From Streptococcus sp. WM07 (GTDB lineage: Bacteria; Bacillota; Bacilli; Lactobacillales; Streptococcaceae), in assembly GCF_004570525.1 (NCBI RefSeq), contig NZ_SPPZ01000001.1, forward strand, positions 1 to 64,000: 64,000 bases of DNA. Direction: 5' to 3'. The notes beneath the pieces are model-generated. The model was not told where the DNA came from, did no database searches, and worked only from the letters and a program-made list of their open reading frames with translations. Below, one piece after another: positions 7,600-16,436 of the stretch. A program made the translations under genes and the position numbers. The first letter of the stretch is position 1. The number at the start of each line of letters is the position of its first letter.

Positions 7600-7711
7600 A
7601 GTACAATAATCAATTTCTTCTAATCCTAGTTTATTCTTTATTTTTAGAAAAGGCAAGTAAAAGCTTTCGGTTGGATAAGAATTTTTTTAAATATCCTATT
7701 CCTATCTTTAC

Positions 7712-7740
7712 TTGAGACGGAAGCGCTTTTATGTTACACT
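7712..7740 (+). promoter_or_regulatory. eutG promoter with internal cre-like site
   Basis: TTGAGA (7712-7717), 17-bp spacer, TACACT (7735-7740). Between them, at 7717-7731, ACGGAAGCGCTTTTA matches the CcpA cre consensus except at two positions. A repressor bound there would block the promoter. Confidence 0.6.
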
Positions 7741-7748
7741 AGGTATAA

Positions 7749-7826
7749 GTACAATGGCGTACATCGAATGAAACAAGCAATGAAGCTACAGGAGAGGACT
7801 AGGACGTAGGAGTTGTAGGTCTTTTC
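7749..7826 (+). promoter_or_regulatory. ANTAR dual hairpin, eutG leader
   Basis: P1 is GTAC-AATGGC-GTAC (7749-7762) and P2 is AGC-AATGAA-GCT (7776-7787); both loops fit ANNGNN. A weak terminator-like structure follows (CTACA 7786-7790 with TGTAG 7814-7818, then GTCTTTT) and overlaps P2. The P2 stem is only three pairs and the terminator is poor, so the control may be leakier than at eutP and eutA. Confidence 0.6.
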
Positions 7827-7857
7827 ATGTGGCTTATTTTGTATTAAAGGAGTGCCT

Positions 7858-8994
7858 ATGTATCAGATTTGTTATAAAACAGAGCTCTTAGTCGGGGCAG
7901 GAGCTTTACGGGGATTGGAGAAATATCAACAACAAACAATTCTAGTTGTTGCAGATCCCTTTTTGGAAAAGACAGGTCAATTAGAGGAGATTTTAGCCTA
8001 TTTACCTGCTAGTAATCAAGTGACCATTTTTAGTGAGATTCAGCCAGATCCACCGATTGAGGTTGTTATTGCAGGAATTCAGGCTTGTCCTGAAGATGGA
8101 GTGGATTTGATCTTAGCGATTGGAGGTGGATCAGCCCTAGATGCAGCAAAAGCGATTTACTATTTTGGTAAGAAGCAAGGACGATTTAAAGAGGTAGAAT
8201 TGGTTGCGATTCCGACCACTAGTGGAACGGGATCGGAGGTAACGGACTTTTCCGTGATTACAGATGCTGAATTAGGCCGCAAATATCCAATTGTAGATCG
8301 AAGTCTGCTGCCTGATGTTGCGATACTAGATGCAGAATTGGTGAAAAGTTTGCCGCGTTCAATTACAGCAGATACAGGAATGGATGTTTTGACACATGTG
8401 TTGGAAGCCTATGTTTCTCCAAAGGCTAGTGATTTTTCGGATGCGTTAGTGGAAAAGACTGTTCAACTCGTATTTGAGTATTTACCTCGTGCCTATCGGA
8501 ATGGTCAGGATCTTGAAGCCCGCGAAAAGATGCATGTAGCCTCCACGATGGCAGGAATGGCTTTTAATTCAACATCACTTGGAATTACCCATAGTCTATC
8601 TCATGCGGCAGGCGCAGTTTTTCACATTCCTCATGGCCGTCTCAATAGTATTCTCTTACCGCAAGTGATTGCCTTTAATGCAGGTTTGGACGGTGTTCGC
8701 TTGGATCGGGAGCATGTGGAAACAGCTAAACGCTACCAACGCTTGGCTCGCTTATTAGGCTGTTCAGCCTCTAATCCAGGATTAGGAGTGAAACAATTTT
8801 TGCAAGCTCTGAAAAGTTTGCAGAGAAAGTTGGATCTACCATTAACGTTTGCTAAATATGGAGTAGATCGGGCTTTATTTGATGAGAAGAAAGAGACGAT
8901 TGCTGCTTCGGCTATTCAGGATCCATGTACATTGACCAACCCACGTCAACCTAATCCAGATGATTTAGTGACTATTCTTGAGAATCTTTATTAA
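7858..8994 (+). CDS. eutG: iron-containing alcohol dehydrogenase
   Basis: EutG reduces acetaldehyde to ethanol with NADH, recycling NAD inside or near the microcompartment. The 378 residues show the class III alcohol dehydrogenase pattern: nucleotide-binding GGGSALDAAKAI, PTTSGTGSEVT, the metal-site helix GMDVLTHVLEAYVS, and HSLSHAAGAVFHIPHG with metal-binding histidines. I start at ATG 7858 because the GTG at 7852 overlaps the ribosome binding site AAAGGAG. I see no obvious N-terminal targeting helix, unlike several neighbours. It has its own promoter and an ANTAR-controlled leader. Confidence 0.9.
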   Translation: MYQICYKTELLVGAGALRGLEKYQQQTILVVADPFLEKTGQLEEILAYLPASNQVTIFSEIQPDPPIEVVIAGIQACPEDGVDLILAIGGGSALDAAKAIYYFGKKQGRFKEVELVAIPTTSGTGSEVTDFSVITDAELGRKYPIVDRSLLPDVAILDAELVKSLPRSITADTGMDVLTHVLEAYVSPKASDFSDALVEKTVQLVFEYLPRAYRNGQDLEAREKMHVASTMAGMAFNSTSLGITHSLSHAAGAVFHIPHGRLNSILLPQVIAFNAGLDGVRLDREHVETAKRYQRLARLLGCSASNPGLGVKQFLQALKSLQRKLDLPLTFAKYGVDRALFDEKKETIAASAIQDPCTLTNPRQPNPDDLVTILENLY

Positions 8995-9052
8995 TTTTGA
9001 AAAAATAAGAAAAATTGTTATGATAAAATAACGAATAGAGTCAGGAGAAAAA

Positions 9053-9397
9053 ATGGCTGAGAAACAAAGAATGATTCAAGAATATGTGCCGGGGAAGCAG
9101 GTTACTTTGGCACATTTAATTGCAAACCCAGATCCAGTGATTTTTGAGAAATTGGGTTTGCAGGCTAAGGAACAGGGAGCTATTGGAATATTAACAATCA
9201 CGCCTAGTGAAGCGGCGATTATTGCGGTGGATTTAGCGACCAAAGCTGCCGGTGTGCAGATTGGTTTTGTGGACCGCTTTAGTGGATCGGTAGTGATGAC
9301 AGGGGATGTATCCTCTGTTGAAACAGCTTTAGTAGCAGTGTTAGATGGTCTTAAAGCTATCCTTGGGTTTACCAGTACTGTGGTAACCAAGACTTAG
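9053..9397 (+). CDS. eutS: microcompartment shell protein EutS
   Basis: EutS is a small hexameric shell protein with a circularly permuted BMC domain. The 114 residues contain the BMC pattern [23 protein letters not shown] and, later, [23 protein letters not shown] lies six bases before the ATG. The 58-bp gap after eutG has an AT-rich TAAAAT stretch and a short inverted repeat (TTGTTA/TAACGA), but no dual hairpin and no convincing terminator, so co-transcription with eutG is likely. It begins the run eutS-eutV-eutW. Confidence 0.9.
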   Translation: MAEKQRMIQEYVPGKQVTLAHLIANPDPVIFEKLGLQAKEQGAIGILTITPSEAAIIAVDLATKAAGVQIGFVDRFSGSVVMTGDVSSVETALVAVLDGLKAILGFTSTVVTKT

Positions 9398-9415
9398 TTG
9401 TGAAAGAGTGAGCGC

Positions 9416-9991
9416 ATGAAAAGTAAAATTGTAATCGTCGATGATGACCCTATTGTTCGCCTTGATATTCGACATATCTTGGAAAAGGAAGATTACCAGG
9501 TAGTTGCAGAAGCCAAAGATGGCTTTGAAGCGATTGAAGTTTGTCAAAAATTCCATCCAGATTTAGTGATGATGGATATCCAATTGCCATTGTTGGATGG
9601 TTTGACAGCTAGTAAAAAAATATTAGATGATGGATTGACCTATAGTGTTATTCTTTTGTCTGGTTTTACAGATGAGCACTATGTTCAAAAGGCTAAACAA
9701 TGTGGAACAAGTGCTTATCTAGTTAAACCTCTAGATGCAAAATCGCTCATTCCAATGGTGGAAGTCTGTTTAGAAAAAGGCCGCGAATCCTATGCATTAA
9801 AAGAAGAAACCCAAAAATTAGCGAAAAAAATTGAAGATCGGATTTTAATTGAAAAAGCGAAGGGACTTTTGATGCAGCAGAACCATTTATCTGAACCGGA
9901 GGCCTTTAAGCAAATTCGTACAATCAGTATGCAAAAACGCGTGCCGATGATTGAAATTGCGAAATTGCTATTGATGCATGATGAATTATAG
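9416..9991 (+). CDS. eutV: ANTAR response regulator EutV
   Basis: EutV is an RNA-binding antiterminator. The N-terminal receiver domain has the acidic cluster DDD (9-11), phosphoacceptor Asp54 (MMDIQLP) and Lys104 (YLVKPLD). From about residue 125 an ANTAR domain follows (KKIEDRILIEKAKGLLM, then LSEPEAFKQIR). In the phosphorylated state such proteins dimerise and bind the paired ANNGNN hairpins, several of which occur in this locus. It overlaps eutW by 14 bp, indicating coupled translation of sensor and regulator. Confidence 0.95.
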   Translation: MKSKIVIVDDDPIVRLDIRHILEKEDYQVVAEAKDGFEAIEVCQKFHPDLVMMDIQLPLLDGLTASKKILDDGLTYSVILLSGFTDEHYVQKAKQCGTSAYLVKPLDAKSLIPMVEVCLEKGRESYALKEETQKLAKKIEDRILIEKAKGLLMQQNHLSEPEAFKQIRTISMQKRVPMIEIAKLLLMHDEL

Positions 9992-11381
9992 AGAAAAAAT
10001 GAAGATTCTCTGCGAGGAGCAAACCGATCTTGAACCCGCAGCAGTCTCTTACCTTATTCAACAGGCTGAGCAATTAGAAAAACGGCAACAATATCAGCAG
10101 GAAGATGTCTTTATTGATGTGCGAAGCTTGGGGCAGGCTAATCAAGCTTTGGTAATCTACCATAAAAAACCGGTTAGCCAACCTAGTCTCTATAAAGACG
10201 AGGTGGTTGGTGATTTGGCCGATTTAAGCAATGAACCAGGGGTGATTCGTACCTTAGAAACTGGTCTAGCTTCCGTAGGCTTGACCGCCCTATCCCAAGA
10301 GGGACTGATGATTTATCAGACTGTCTATCCGATTACTTGGGAGGGACGAGTTATAGGGACTTTAATTATTGAAATGCCACCGCCCCCACTCCCATCTTCA
10401 TTTCCAATGCAGGAATCTTCACAGGTTCCTTGGGAAGAAGAACTCCCAGGATTTTTAGAACATTTGGACAATCTAATCTTTGTATTTAACGGAGAGGGAA
10501 CCTTGATTTTTGCGAATGCTAAAGCTCGTCATCTGTATGCGGGGCATTTGGGCTACAAGGATCCTCTCCCGGGAATGCATTATGATAATTTAGTGCTGGA
10601 TACATTGACTTTTGAGGATTTGTTGTTTCATAACCAAGTTCAAGGTTTGGAAATCGAGGAAGTTCGTGTTCCGTATGGGGGGTATTTCTTTCAATTAAGA
10701 CGTCAGTTCATGTCCAATGGATTTCTATTAATGGAGTGTCGAGATGTGAGTGAAATTTGGCAGCTTCAAAAACAAATTGAAGAGCAACAGATGAGCTTAC
10801 GAGAGATTAACCACCGTGTCAAAAACAACTTACAAACTTTGGTATCCTTGTTGCGTTTACAGGCTCATCAGACAGATAATGTTCTTGTGGAACAGGCATT
10901 GGAGCAGAGTGTTCACAGAATTTTATCAATAGCCAATATTCATGACCTCCTATCAGCAGAAAAGGGAAATCAAATGGCCGTTCGTCCCCTGTTGTTACGG
11001 GTCTTGGAGACAGTTCGACGGTCTTTTGGTCAGGAATTTATCCAAGTAGTGTGGCAAGTAGATCCAGATTATGAACTCGATTCAAGTCGAGCGACGGCTT
11101 TAGCCTTGATTGTGAATGAATTATTGCAAAATTCATATGAGCATGCCTTTCCAAAAAAACAATTGAATTCGCAAATTCGGTTGCATTTATCTAGGAAAGA
11201 TGGTATTATTAAGTTATTGATAACTGACAATGGTAGCGGTTACAATGTCAAGCAAGGTTTTGCAGAAGGCCATCTTGGTCTCATTTTGGTAAAACGCTTT
11301 GTTGAAGATAAGTTGTCCGGTAGATTGGACGTTCAATCAAGTCCCCGTGGGACAAGGACACGCATCACTTTTCATGAATAA
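9978..11381 (+). CDS. eutW: sensor histidine kinase EutW
   Basis: EutW is the partner kinase of EutV; the Enterococcus homologue responds to ethanolamine. The 467 residues have no membrane segments. The N-terminal part (about 1-140) looks like a GAF-type sensor and the middle (about 155-260) like a PAS domain (FVFNGEGTLIFANAKA). A HisKA_2 region follows with phosphoacceptor His279 in REINHRVKNNLQTL, then an ATPase domain with N box VNELLQNSYEHAFP and G box DNGSGY. The start is uncertain: ATG 9978 and ATG 9981 both lack a clear ribosome binding site and probably depend on coupling to eutV. An ANTAR leader for eutA starts right after its stop. Confidence 0.93.
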   Translation: MMNYREKMKILCEEQTDLEPAAVSYLIQQAEQLEKRQQYQQEDVFIDVRSLGQANQALVIYHKKPVSQPSLYKDEVVGDLADLSNEPGVIRTLETGLASVGLTALSQEGLMIYQTVYPITWEGRVIGTLIIEMPPPPLPSSFPMQESSQVPWEEELPGFLEHLDNLIFVFNGEGTLIFANAKARHLYAGHLGYKDPLPGMHYDNLVLDTLTFEDLLFHNQVQGLEIEEVRVPYGGYFFQLRRQFMSNGFLLMECRDVSEIWQLQKQIEEQQMSLREINHRVKNNLQTLVSLLRLQAHQTDNVLVEQALEQSVHRILSIANIHDLLSAEKGNQMAVRPLLLRVLETVRRSFGQEFIQVVWQVDPDYELDSSRATALALIVNELLQNSYEHAFPKKQLNSQIRLHLSRKDGIIKLLITDNGSGYNVKQGFAEGHLGLILVKRFVEDKLSGRLDVQSSPRGTRTRITFHE

Positions 11382-11387
11382 GATAAC

Positions 11388-11475
11388 TCTCTACAATGGT
11401 GTAGGGACGGTAAGAAGCAAAGACGCTTAGAGAATAGATCCATTTATGGACCTAGTTCTTTAAGTGTCTTTTTTT
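11388..11475 (+). promoter_or_regulatory. ANTAR dual-hairpin antiterminator and terminator, eutA leader
   Basis: P1 is a 7-bp stem around loop AATGGT (11388-11407). P2 is AAGC-AAAGAC-GCTT (11415-11428). Both loops fit ANNGNN. The long terminator stem starts at AAAGAC (11419-11424) and ends with GTCTTT (11466-11471) plus a T run to 11475, reusing the loop and 3' arm of P2. P2 and the terminator therefore exclude each other, the expected EutV switch for the structural operon. Confidence 0.85.
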
Positions 11476-11486
11476 GGAGGTATTCC

Positions 11487-12923
11487 ATGTCAGAAAAAAT
11501 ACTGAGTGTCGGGTTAGATATTGGGACAGCTACAACACAACTAGTTCTATCCCAATTAACGATTGAAAACATAGCCTCAGTTTTTACGATTCCTCGTGTG
11601 TATATTACAGACAAAGAGGTGTTACACAAAAGTGAGATTATGTTCACTCCTCTATTGGATAACCATTTGATAGAAGCCGAACAAATCAAGACTTTTGTTC
11701 AAAAAGAATACAAGCGTGCAGGGATTAGCCGCGAAGATATTCAAATGGGAGCTGTTATTATTACAGGGGAATCGGCACGTAAGGATAATGCGAGTCAAGT
11801 GTTAGAAGCCTTGAGTGGCTATGCTGGGGACTTTGTTGTAGCCACGGCAGGTCCAGATTTGGAAAGTATTATTGCTGGAAAAGGAGCATGTAGTCATCTA
11901 TACTCAGAAACCCATCACACATCGGTGGTAAATATTGACATTGGTGGGGGAACTTCTAATTATGCTCTCTTTCGAGAAGGAGAAGTTCAGGACACTGCAT
12001 GTTTTGATATTGGTGGTCGATTAATAAAGCTGGATCCGAACAGTCTGATCATTCATTACATTGCACCGAAATTGCAAGAAATTATCAAGCAGGAACAGTT
12101 GCAACTGACAGTCGGTCAACCGCTGAATCGTGCAGATCTCGATCGCTTATTGGGAATTTTGGTCGAAGTGATGGAGGAATCTGTTGGTCTTCCAGGTCGG
12201 AGTCCTTATTTTGATCTATTGGTGACCAATCATGGCTTAAAAAAAGGACAAGAGATTAGTTGTGTATCTTTTTCAGGAGGTGTCGCGGATGCGATTGCTC
12301 TTGCTGAGCAAGAAATCGATGACTTTTTATACGGAGATATTGGTATCTTGCTAGGACGAGCGATTGCCCAGTCGGCTATTTTTAAAGAAAAAGAAATTGT
12401 TCAATCAGCAGAGACGATTCGGGCTACTGTAGTCGGGGCAGGTAGTCACACAACAGATGTTAGTGGAAGTACGATTACTTATATAGCTGATGTTTTACCA
12501 CTAAAAAATATGCCTGTTTTGAAGATGTCTGATGAGGATGAAGCTTGTGATCAGGGACAATTGGGAATCCGGATTCGTGAAAAATTACAATGGTTCCAAC
12601 TGGAAAATCAGGTTCAACAAATTGCGCTAGCTTTTAAGGGCAAGAAAAGTCCAACTTTTGTAGAGGTTGAAGCCTATGCAGATGCGATTGTTGAAGGGAT
12701 GGCAGCCAGTATTGAGGAAGGTTATCCTCTAATTGTTGTTGTAAGAGAAGATATGGCGAAGGTGTTGGGACAATGTCTCTATGCTCGGCTTCCCCAAGAT
12801 TACCCTTTTGTCTGTATTGATTCGGTTGATGTCCAAAATGGAGACTACCTAGATATTGGAAGACCTATTGTGGAGGGCTCTGTTCTCCCAGTTATTGTGA
12901 AGACACTAGTATTTGATTCCTAA
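11487..12923 (+). CDS. eutA: ethanolamine ammonia-lyase reactivase
   Basis: EutA uses ATP to remove damaged cobalamin from ethanolamine ammonia-lyase, so a fresh coenzyme can bind. The 478-residue protein has an actin/Hsp70-like ATPase fold. Phosphate loops are [14 protein letters not shown] near residue 9 and [14 protein letters not shown] near 150, and [11 protein letters not shown] lies near 265. GGAGG precedes the ATG by eight bases. It is the first gene of the catalytic and shell operon behind the EutV-controlled terminator, and eutB follows after 15 bp. Confidence 0.93.
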   Translation: MSEKILSVGLDIGTATTQLVLSQLTIENIASVFTIPRVYITDKEVLHKSEIMFTPLLDNHLIEAEQIKTFVQKEYKRAGISREDIQMGAVIITGESARKDNASQVLEALSGYAGDFVVATAGPDLESIIAGKGACSHLYSETHHTSVVNIDIGGGTSNYALFREGEVQDTACFDIGGRLIKLDPNSLIIHYIAPKLQEIIKQEQLQLTVGQPLNRADLDRLLGILVEVMEESVGLPGRSPYFDLLVTNHGLKKGQEISCVSFSGGVADAIALAEQEIDDFLYGDIGILLGRAIAQSAIFKEKEIVQSAETIRATVVGAGSHTTDVSGSTITYIADVLPLKNMPVLKMSDEDEACDQGQLGIRIREKLQWFQLENQVQQIALAFKGKKSPTFVEVEAYADAIVEGMAASIEEGYPLIVVVREDMAKVLGQCLYARLPQDYPFVCIDSVDVQNGDYLDIGRPIVEGSVLPVIVKTLVFDS

Positions 12924-12938
12924 AGGAGGAAGCGATTC

Positions 12939-14309
12939 ATGATTTTAAAAACAAAATTATTTGGTCGTGTCTATGAATTTTCGTCAGTGAAAGAAGTTCT
13001 AGCCAAGGCTAATGAGTATAAGTCAGGGGACCAGTTAGCAGGTGTGGCTGCACAATCTGCGGAAGAGCGTGTAGCGGCTAAGGTTGTTCTGGCACAATTA
13101 ACGCTTGCAGATTTATTTAACAATCCTGTTGTTCCTTATGAAGAAGATGAGGTCACACGGATTATTATTGATGATGTCAACCTTCGTACTTATGAAAAAA
13201 TTAAACATTGGACTGTTGAAGAATTACGGGAGTGGATTTTAGATACAAATACGAAGAATGTCGACATTCAATGGATTTCTCGTGGTTTAACATCGGAAAT
13301 GGTGGCTGCTGTTGCAAAATTGATGACCAATCTTGATTTGATTGTAGCAGCTAAGAAAATTGTGATTACCAAAACAGCCAATACAACTATTGGAGTTCCG
13401 GGTACATTTTCTTCCCGCCTGCAGCCCAACCATACAACGGATGATCCAGATGGAATCATGGCTTCTACTATGGAAGGATTTGCTTATGGTTGTGGGGATG
13501 CCTTGTTAGGATTGAACCCAGTTGATGATTCAGTTGAAAGTACCAAACGGGTTCTCCATAAATTTAATGACTTTATTGAGGAATATCAAATTCCAACTCA
13601 GCACTGTGTCCTAGCTCACGTTACGACTCAAATTGAAGCTATGAATCAGGGAGCTCCGACAGGATTGGTATTCCAGTCTATTGCTGGATCTGAGAAAGGG
13701 AATACCGCTTTTGGTTTTGATGCTAAAACGATTCAAGAAGCGCGTGATACAGCTCTTAAAGTTGGTTCTGCCGCAGGTCCTAATGTCATGTATTTTGAGA
13801 CTGGACAAGGTTCTGAGTTGTCATCAGATGCTCATTATGATGCCGATCAGGTGACTATGGAAGCTCGTTGTTATGGTTTTGCGAAGCATTATGATCCTTT
13901 CCTTGTGAATACAGTTGTTGGTTTTATCGGACCTGAGTACTTATATGATTCTAAACAAGTTATTCGTGCTGGTTTAGAAGACCATTTTATGGGTAAATTG
14001 TCTGGTATCTCGATGGGATGTGATATCTGTTATACCAATCATATGAAGGCTGACCAAAATGATGCGGAAAACCTTCTTGTACTTTTGGGAGCAGCAAATG
14101 TTAACTACATTATGGCTATCCCACATGGCGATGACATCATGTTGAATTATCAAACAACTGGTTATCATGAGACAGCTACTATGCGCGACTTATTAGATAA
14201 ACGACCAATTAAGGAATTCGAAGAGTGGATGGAAAAAATGGGTCTCATGGAAAATGGTCGCCTAACTGCCTTGGGTGGTGATGGGTCTGTCTTTATGCAA
14301 AGCAAGTAA
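12939..14309 (+). CDS. eutB: ethanolamine ammonia-lyase, large subunit
   Basis: EutB is the catalytic subunit that, with EutC and adenosylcobalamin, converts ethanolamine to acetaldehyde and ammonia. The 456 residues match the family length. Recognisable segments are [37 protein letters not shown] and the later [29 protein letters not shown] lies nine bases before the ATG. No membrane or targeting segment is seen; the complex is probably drawn into the shell by the EutC N-terminus. eutC follows after 14 bp. Confidence 0.97.
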   Translation: MILKTKLFGRVYEFSSVKEVLAKANEYKSGDQLAGVAAQSAEERVAAKVVLAQLTLADLFNNPVVPYEEDEVTRIIIDDVNLRTYEKIKHWTVEELREWILDTNTKNVDIQWISRGLTSEMVAAVAKLMTNLDLIVAAKKIVITKTANTTIGVPGTFSSRLQPNHTTDDPDGIMASTMEGFAYGCGDALLGLNPVDDSVESTKRVLHKFNDFIEEYQIPTQHCVLAHVTTQIEAMNQGAPTGLVFQSIAGSEKGNTAFGFDAKTIQEARDTALKVGSAAGPNVMYFETGQGSELSSDAHYDADQVTMEARCYGFAKHYDPFLVNTVVGFIGPEYLYDSKQVIRAGLEDHFMGKLSGISMGCDICYTNHMKADQNDAENLLVLLGAANVNYIMAIPHGDDIMLNYQTTGYHETATMRDLLDKRPIKEFEEWMEKMGLMENGRLTALGGDGSVFMQSK

Positions 14310-14323
14310 GAGGAGGTAGAAGA

Positions 14324-15223
14324 GTGGACGAACTACAATTAAAGGAAATGATTCGAACTCTCTTGAGTGAGATGGTTGATTCAGATAAGGAAGAGACTCC
14401 GATTCAAGCAGAGCCTCTAAAGCAGACAGAGACAGTCTCTATTGAGAGTCAAGTTGAGGATGGGTTTATTGATGATATCACAGAAGTAGATATTCAAGAG
14501 CAATTTTTGGTTCCAAATGCTGTTAATGAAGAGGCCTACCGTAAGATTAAAAAATTCACACCAGCACGACTTGGTTTGTGGCGGGCAGGGACTCGGTATA
14601 AGACACAATCTGTCCTACGTTTTCGGGCAGATCATGCGGCAGCGCAAGATGCAGTCTTTTCATACGTGTCTCCAGACTTTGTTGAAGAAATGGGCTTTAT
14701 TCCGGTTCACACATCTGCTTCTAGTAAAGATGAGTACTTAACACGCCCAGATTTGGGACGGATTTTTCCAGAGGATCAGCAAGCTATTATTCAGGAAAAA
14801 TGCAAACGAAATCCCAAAGTTCAGATTATTGTAGGGGATGGTCTAAGTTCCTCGGCTATTGAAGCAAATCTTAAAGATTTTTTACCAGCTTTGAAGCAAG
14901 GACTAACCATGTTTGGTTTGGATTTTTCAGAGGTTCTCTTCATTAAACATGCCAGAGTTGGGGCGATGGATCATATCGCAGAGTTAACGGGAGCAGAAGT
15001 TGTATGTATGCTTGTTGGAGAACGTCCTGGTCTTGTAACAGCTGAATCCATGAGTGCATATATTGCTTATAAACCTTGGATTGGAATGCCAGAAGCTAAG
15101 CGGACTGTTTTGTCTAATATCCATAAAGGAGGAACACCGGCTGTAGAAGCTGGAGCTTATGTAGCAGAAATCATTAAGAAGATTTTGGATCATAAAAAAT
15201 CAGGTGTTGATTTAAAAGGATAG
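14324..15223 (+). CDS. eutC: ethanolamine ammonia-lyase, small subunit
   Basis: EutC contributes to the cobalamin-binding site of ethanolamine ammonia-lyase. The 299-residue protein starts with GTG (14324), preceded by AGAGGAGG. The first 20 residues ([20 protein letters not shown]) form a likely amphipathic helix separated by an acidic linker from the conserved core, which begins near residue 85 ([20 protein letters not shown]). Such a tail is a typical microcompartment encapsulation signal. Further marks are [16 protein letters not shown] and [11 protein letters not shown]. Confidence 0.95.
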   Translation: MDELQLKEMIRTLLSEMVDSDKEETPIQAEPLKQTETVSIESQVEDGFIDDITEVDIQEQFLVPNAVNEEAYRKIKKFTPARLGLWRAGTRYKTQSVLRFRADHAAAQDAVFSYVSPDFVEEMGFIPVHTSASSKDEYLTRPDLGRIFPEDQQAIIQEKCKRNPKVQIIVGDGLSSSAIEANLKDFLPALKQGLTMFGLDFSEVLFIKHARVGAMDHIAELTGAEVVCMLVGERPGLVTAESMSAYIAYKPWIGMPEAKRTVLSNIHKGGTPAVEAGAYVAEIIKKILDHKKSGVDLKG

Positions 15224-15235
15224 AAGGAGAATAGA

Positions 15236-15892
15236 ATGGTCAAACAGGAACGGTTAGGAGTTAATGTATTGACATCGTTGCTAATTCCGAATGTTGATGC
15301 AGCCTTAGCAGCCTCTTTGGAGCTTAAACCTCATCATCGGAGTGTGGGGGTTGTGACCTCTGATTGTGATGATGTTACCTATGTGGCTTTGGATGAAGCA
15401 ACCAAGGCAGTGGATGTTGAAATCGTCTATGCGAAAAGCATGTATGCAGGAGCTGGAAATGCTTCTACAAAACTGGCTGGGGAAGTTATTGGCATTATTG
15501 CTGGACCAAATCCAGAAGAAGTTCGTAGTGCTTTGGATGTGATTGTCTATGAGATTGAAAATGGAGCAAGCTTCTACAGTGCCAATGAAGATAACAGCAT
15601 TCCTTATTTTGCTCACTGTATTGCACGATCAGGCTCTTATCTTTCTCAAGCAGCGAATGCTGAGGAAGGAACGGCAATTGCTTATTTGATTGCTCCTCCA
15701 GCTGAAGCGGTAGTTGGTTTGGATGCAGCTCTAAAAGCAGCAGATGTTCAAATTGGGGCTTTTTATGGACCACCAAGTGAAACAAACTTTGCAGGTGGAT
15801 TATTGGTCGGCAGTCAGTCTGCTTGCCGGGCTGCTTGTGATGCTTTTGCGAGAGTTGTCGAGCAGATTGCGGATAATCCAAAAACCTACTAG
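15236..15892 (+). CDS. eutL: microcompartment shell protein EutL
   Basis: EutL is a tandem-BMC trimeric shell protein whose central pore may gate large substrates or cofactors. The 218 residues contain two BMC-like halves: about 10-115 (SVGVVTSDCDDVTYVALDEA) and about 120-215 (GTAIAYLIAPPAEAVVGLDAA). Length matches the enteric homologue. AGAAGGAG precedes the ATG, and it follows eutC after 12 bp. Confidence 0.94.
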   Translation: MVKQERLGVNVLTSLLIPNVDAALAASLELKPHHRSVGVVTSDCDDVTYVALDEATKAVDVEIVYAKSMYAGAGNASTKLAGEVIGIIAGPNPEEVRSALDVIVYEIENGASFYSANEDNSIPYFAHCIARSGSYLSQAANAEEGTAIAYLIAPPAEAVVGLDAALKAADVQIGAFYGPPSETNFAGGLLVGSQSACRAACDAFARVVEQIADNPKTY

Positions 15893-15908
15893 ATAAGGGG
15901 AGATTTGT

Positions 15909-16430
15909 ATGACACAAAAAGCACTTGGCTTAATTGAAGTAGAAGGCTTCTTAGGTGCGGTTGTGGCGGCTGATCTTGCTCTAAAAACGGCTGATGTTCG
16001 TTTGATTCAAGCGGAAACTGTTAAGGCTGGATTGAAAAATGTCCAGATTATGGGAGATGTGGGAGCCGTAAAGGCGGCCATTGAGACGGTGAAATCCGAG
16101 TTAGGGCAAGAACCTTACTTTATTTCGAGTCATGTCATTGCCCGTATGGATTCTCAAACAGAGCAATTGTTATTCTCGCATCCAGTAGAAGGTCAGGATG
16201 TTGAAGAAGAAACGGTCGTTTTAGAGGAGACTCCTATAGCAGTAACAGAACACGAAGAGACTCAACAAAGAGTTCCCAAATACGAACGCTTGAAGCTAGA
16301 GGGTATGACGGTGGTTAAGTTGCGTAGCCTAGCCTACCAGGAGCCGGCTATTGGGCTCACTAAAAAAGAGATAAAATTCGCCCATAAAGCAATCTTACTA
16401 GAAGCTTTAGAAAAAATAGAAAAGGAGTAG
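15909..16430 (+). CDS. eutK: BMC shell protein with C-terminal extension, EutK-like
   Basis: The first 90 residues are a canonical BMC domain ([30 protein letters not shown]). After an acidic linker (about 100-125) there is a small C-terminal module: LEGMTVVKLRSLAYQ, then GLTKKEIKFAHKAILLEAL. Enteric EutK also carries a small C-terminal domain, which has been suggested to bind nucleic acid. The module here has the helix-turn-helix rhythm of SAP/Rho_N-like motifs, but I only infer this from its pattern. The gene sits between eutL and eutE with short spacings, so it is part of the shell operon. Confidence 0.85.
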   Translation: MTQKALGLIEVEGFLGAVVAADLALKTADVRLIQAETVKAGLKNVQIMGDVGAVKAAIETVKSELGQEPYFISSHVIARMDSQTEQLLFSHPVEGQDVEEETVVLEETPIAVTEHEETQQRVPKYERLKLEGMTVVKLRSLAYQEPAIGLTKKEIKFAHKAILLEALEKIEKE

Positions 16431-16436
16431 GCGTCT

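Larger units (their letters stand above)
7298..7621 (-). ncRNA. eutX: EutX/Rli55-like riboswitch small RNA
   Basis: On the minus strand a promoter (TTGCCT 7651-7656, 17 bp, TAAACT 7628-7633) predicts an RNA of about 320 nt. First comes an adenosylcobalamin aptamer closed by a perfect 10-bp stem (7590-7599 with 7514-7523). It holds the hallmark GGAAG, GGTG, AAATCC and CCCGCCACTG strings and a partial B12 box AAGTCAGA. Then comes an ANTAR dual hairpin: ACTAAtC-AATGAA-GcTTAGT (7364-7383), a 5-nt linker, and CTAC-AAAGTA-GTAG (7345-7358). Last is a strong terminator (7298-7324). In Enterococcus and Listeria such an RNA binds EutV when B12 is absent; with B12 it ends early and frees EutV. Here it is transcribed against the eut genes. 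Confidence 0.85.

Noticed and set aside
8995..9052. ANTAR hairpins before eutS
   Set aside because: Only one AT-rich inverted repeat is present, without ANNGNN loops or terminator.
15495..15917. 140-codon open frame on the minus strand inside eutL
   Set aside because: It is antisense to a clear shell-protein gene, has no ribosome binding site and an implausible Leu/His/Pro/Gln-rich composition.
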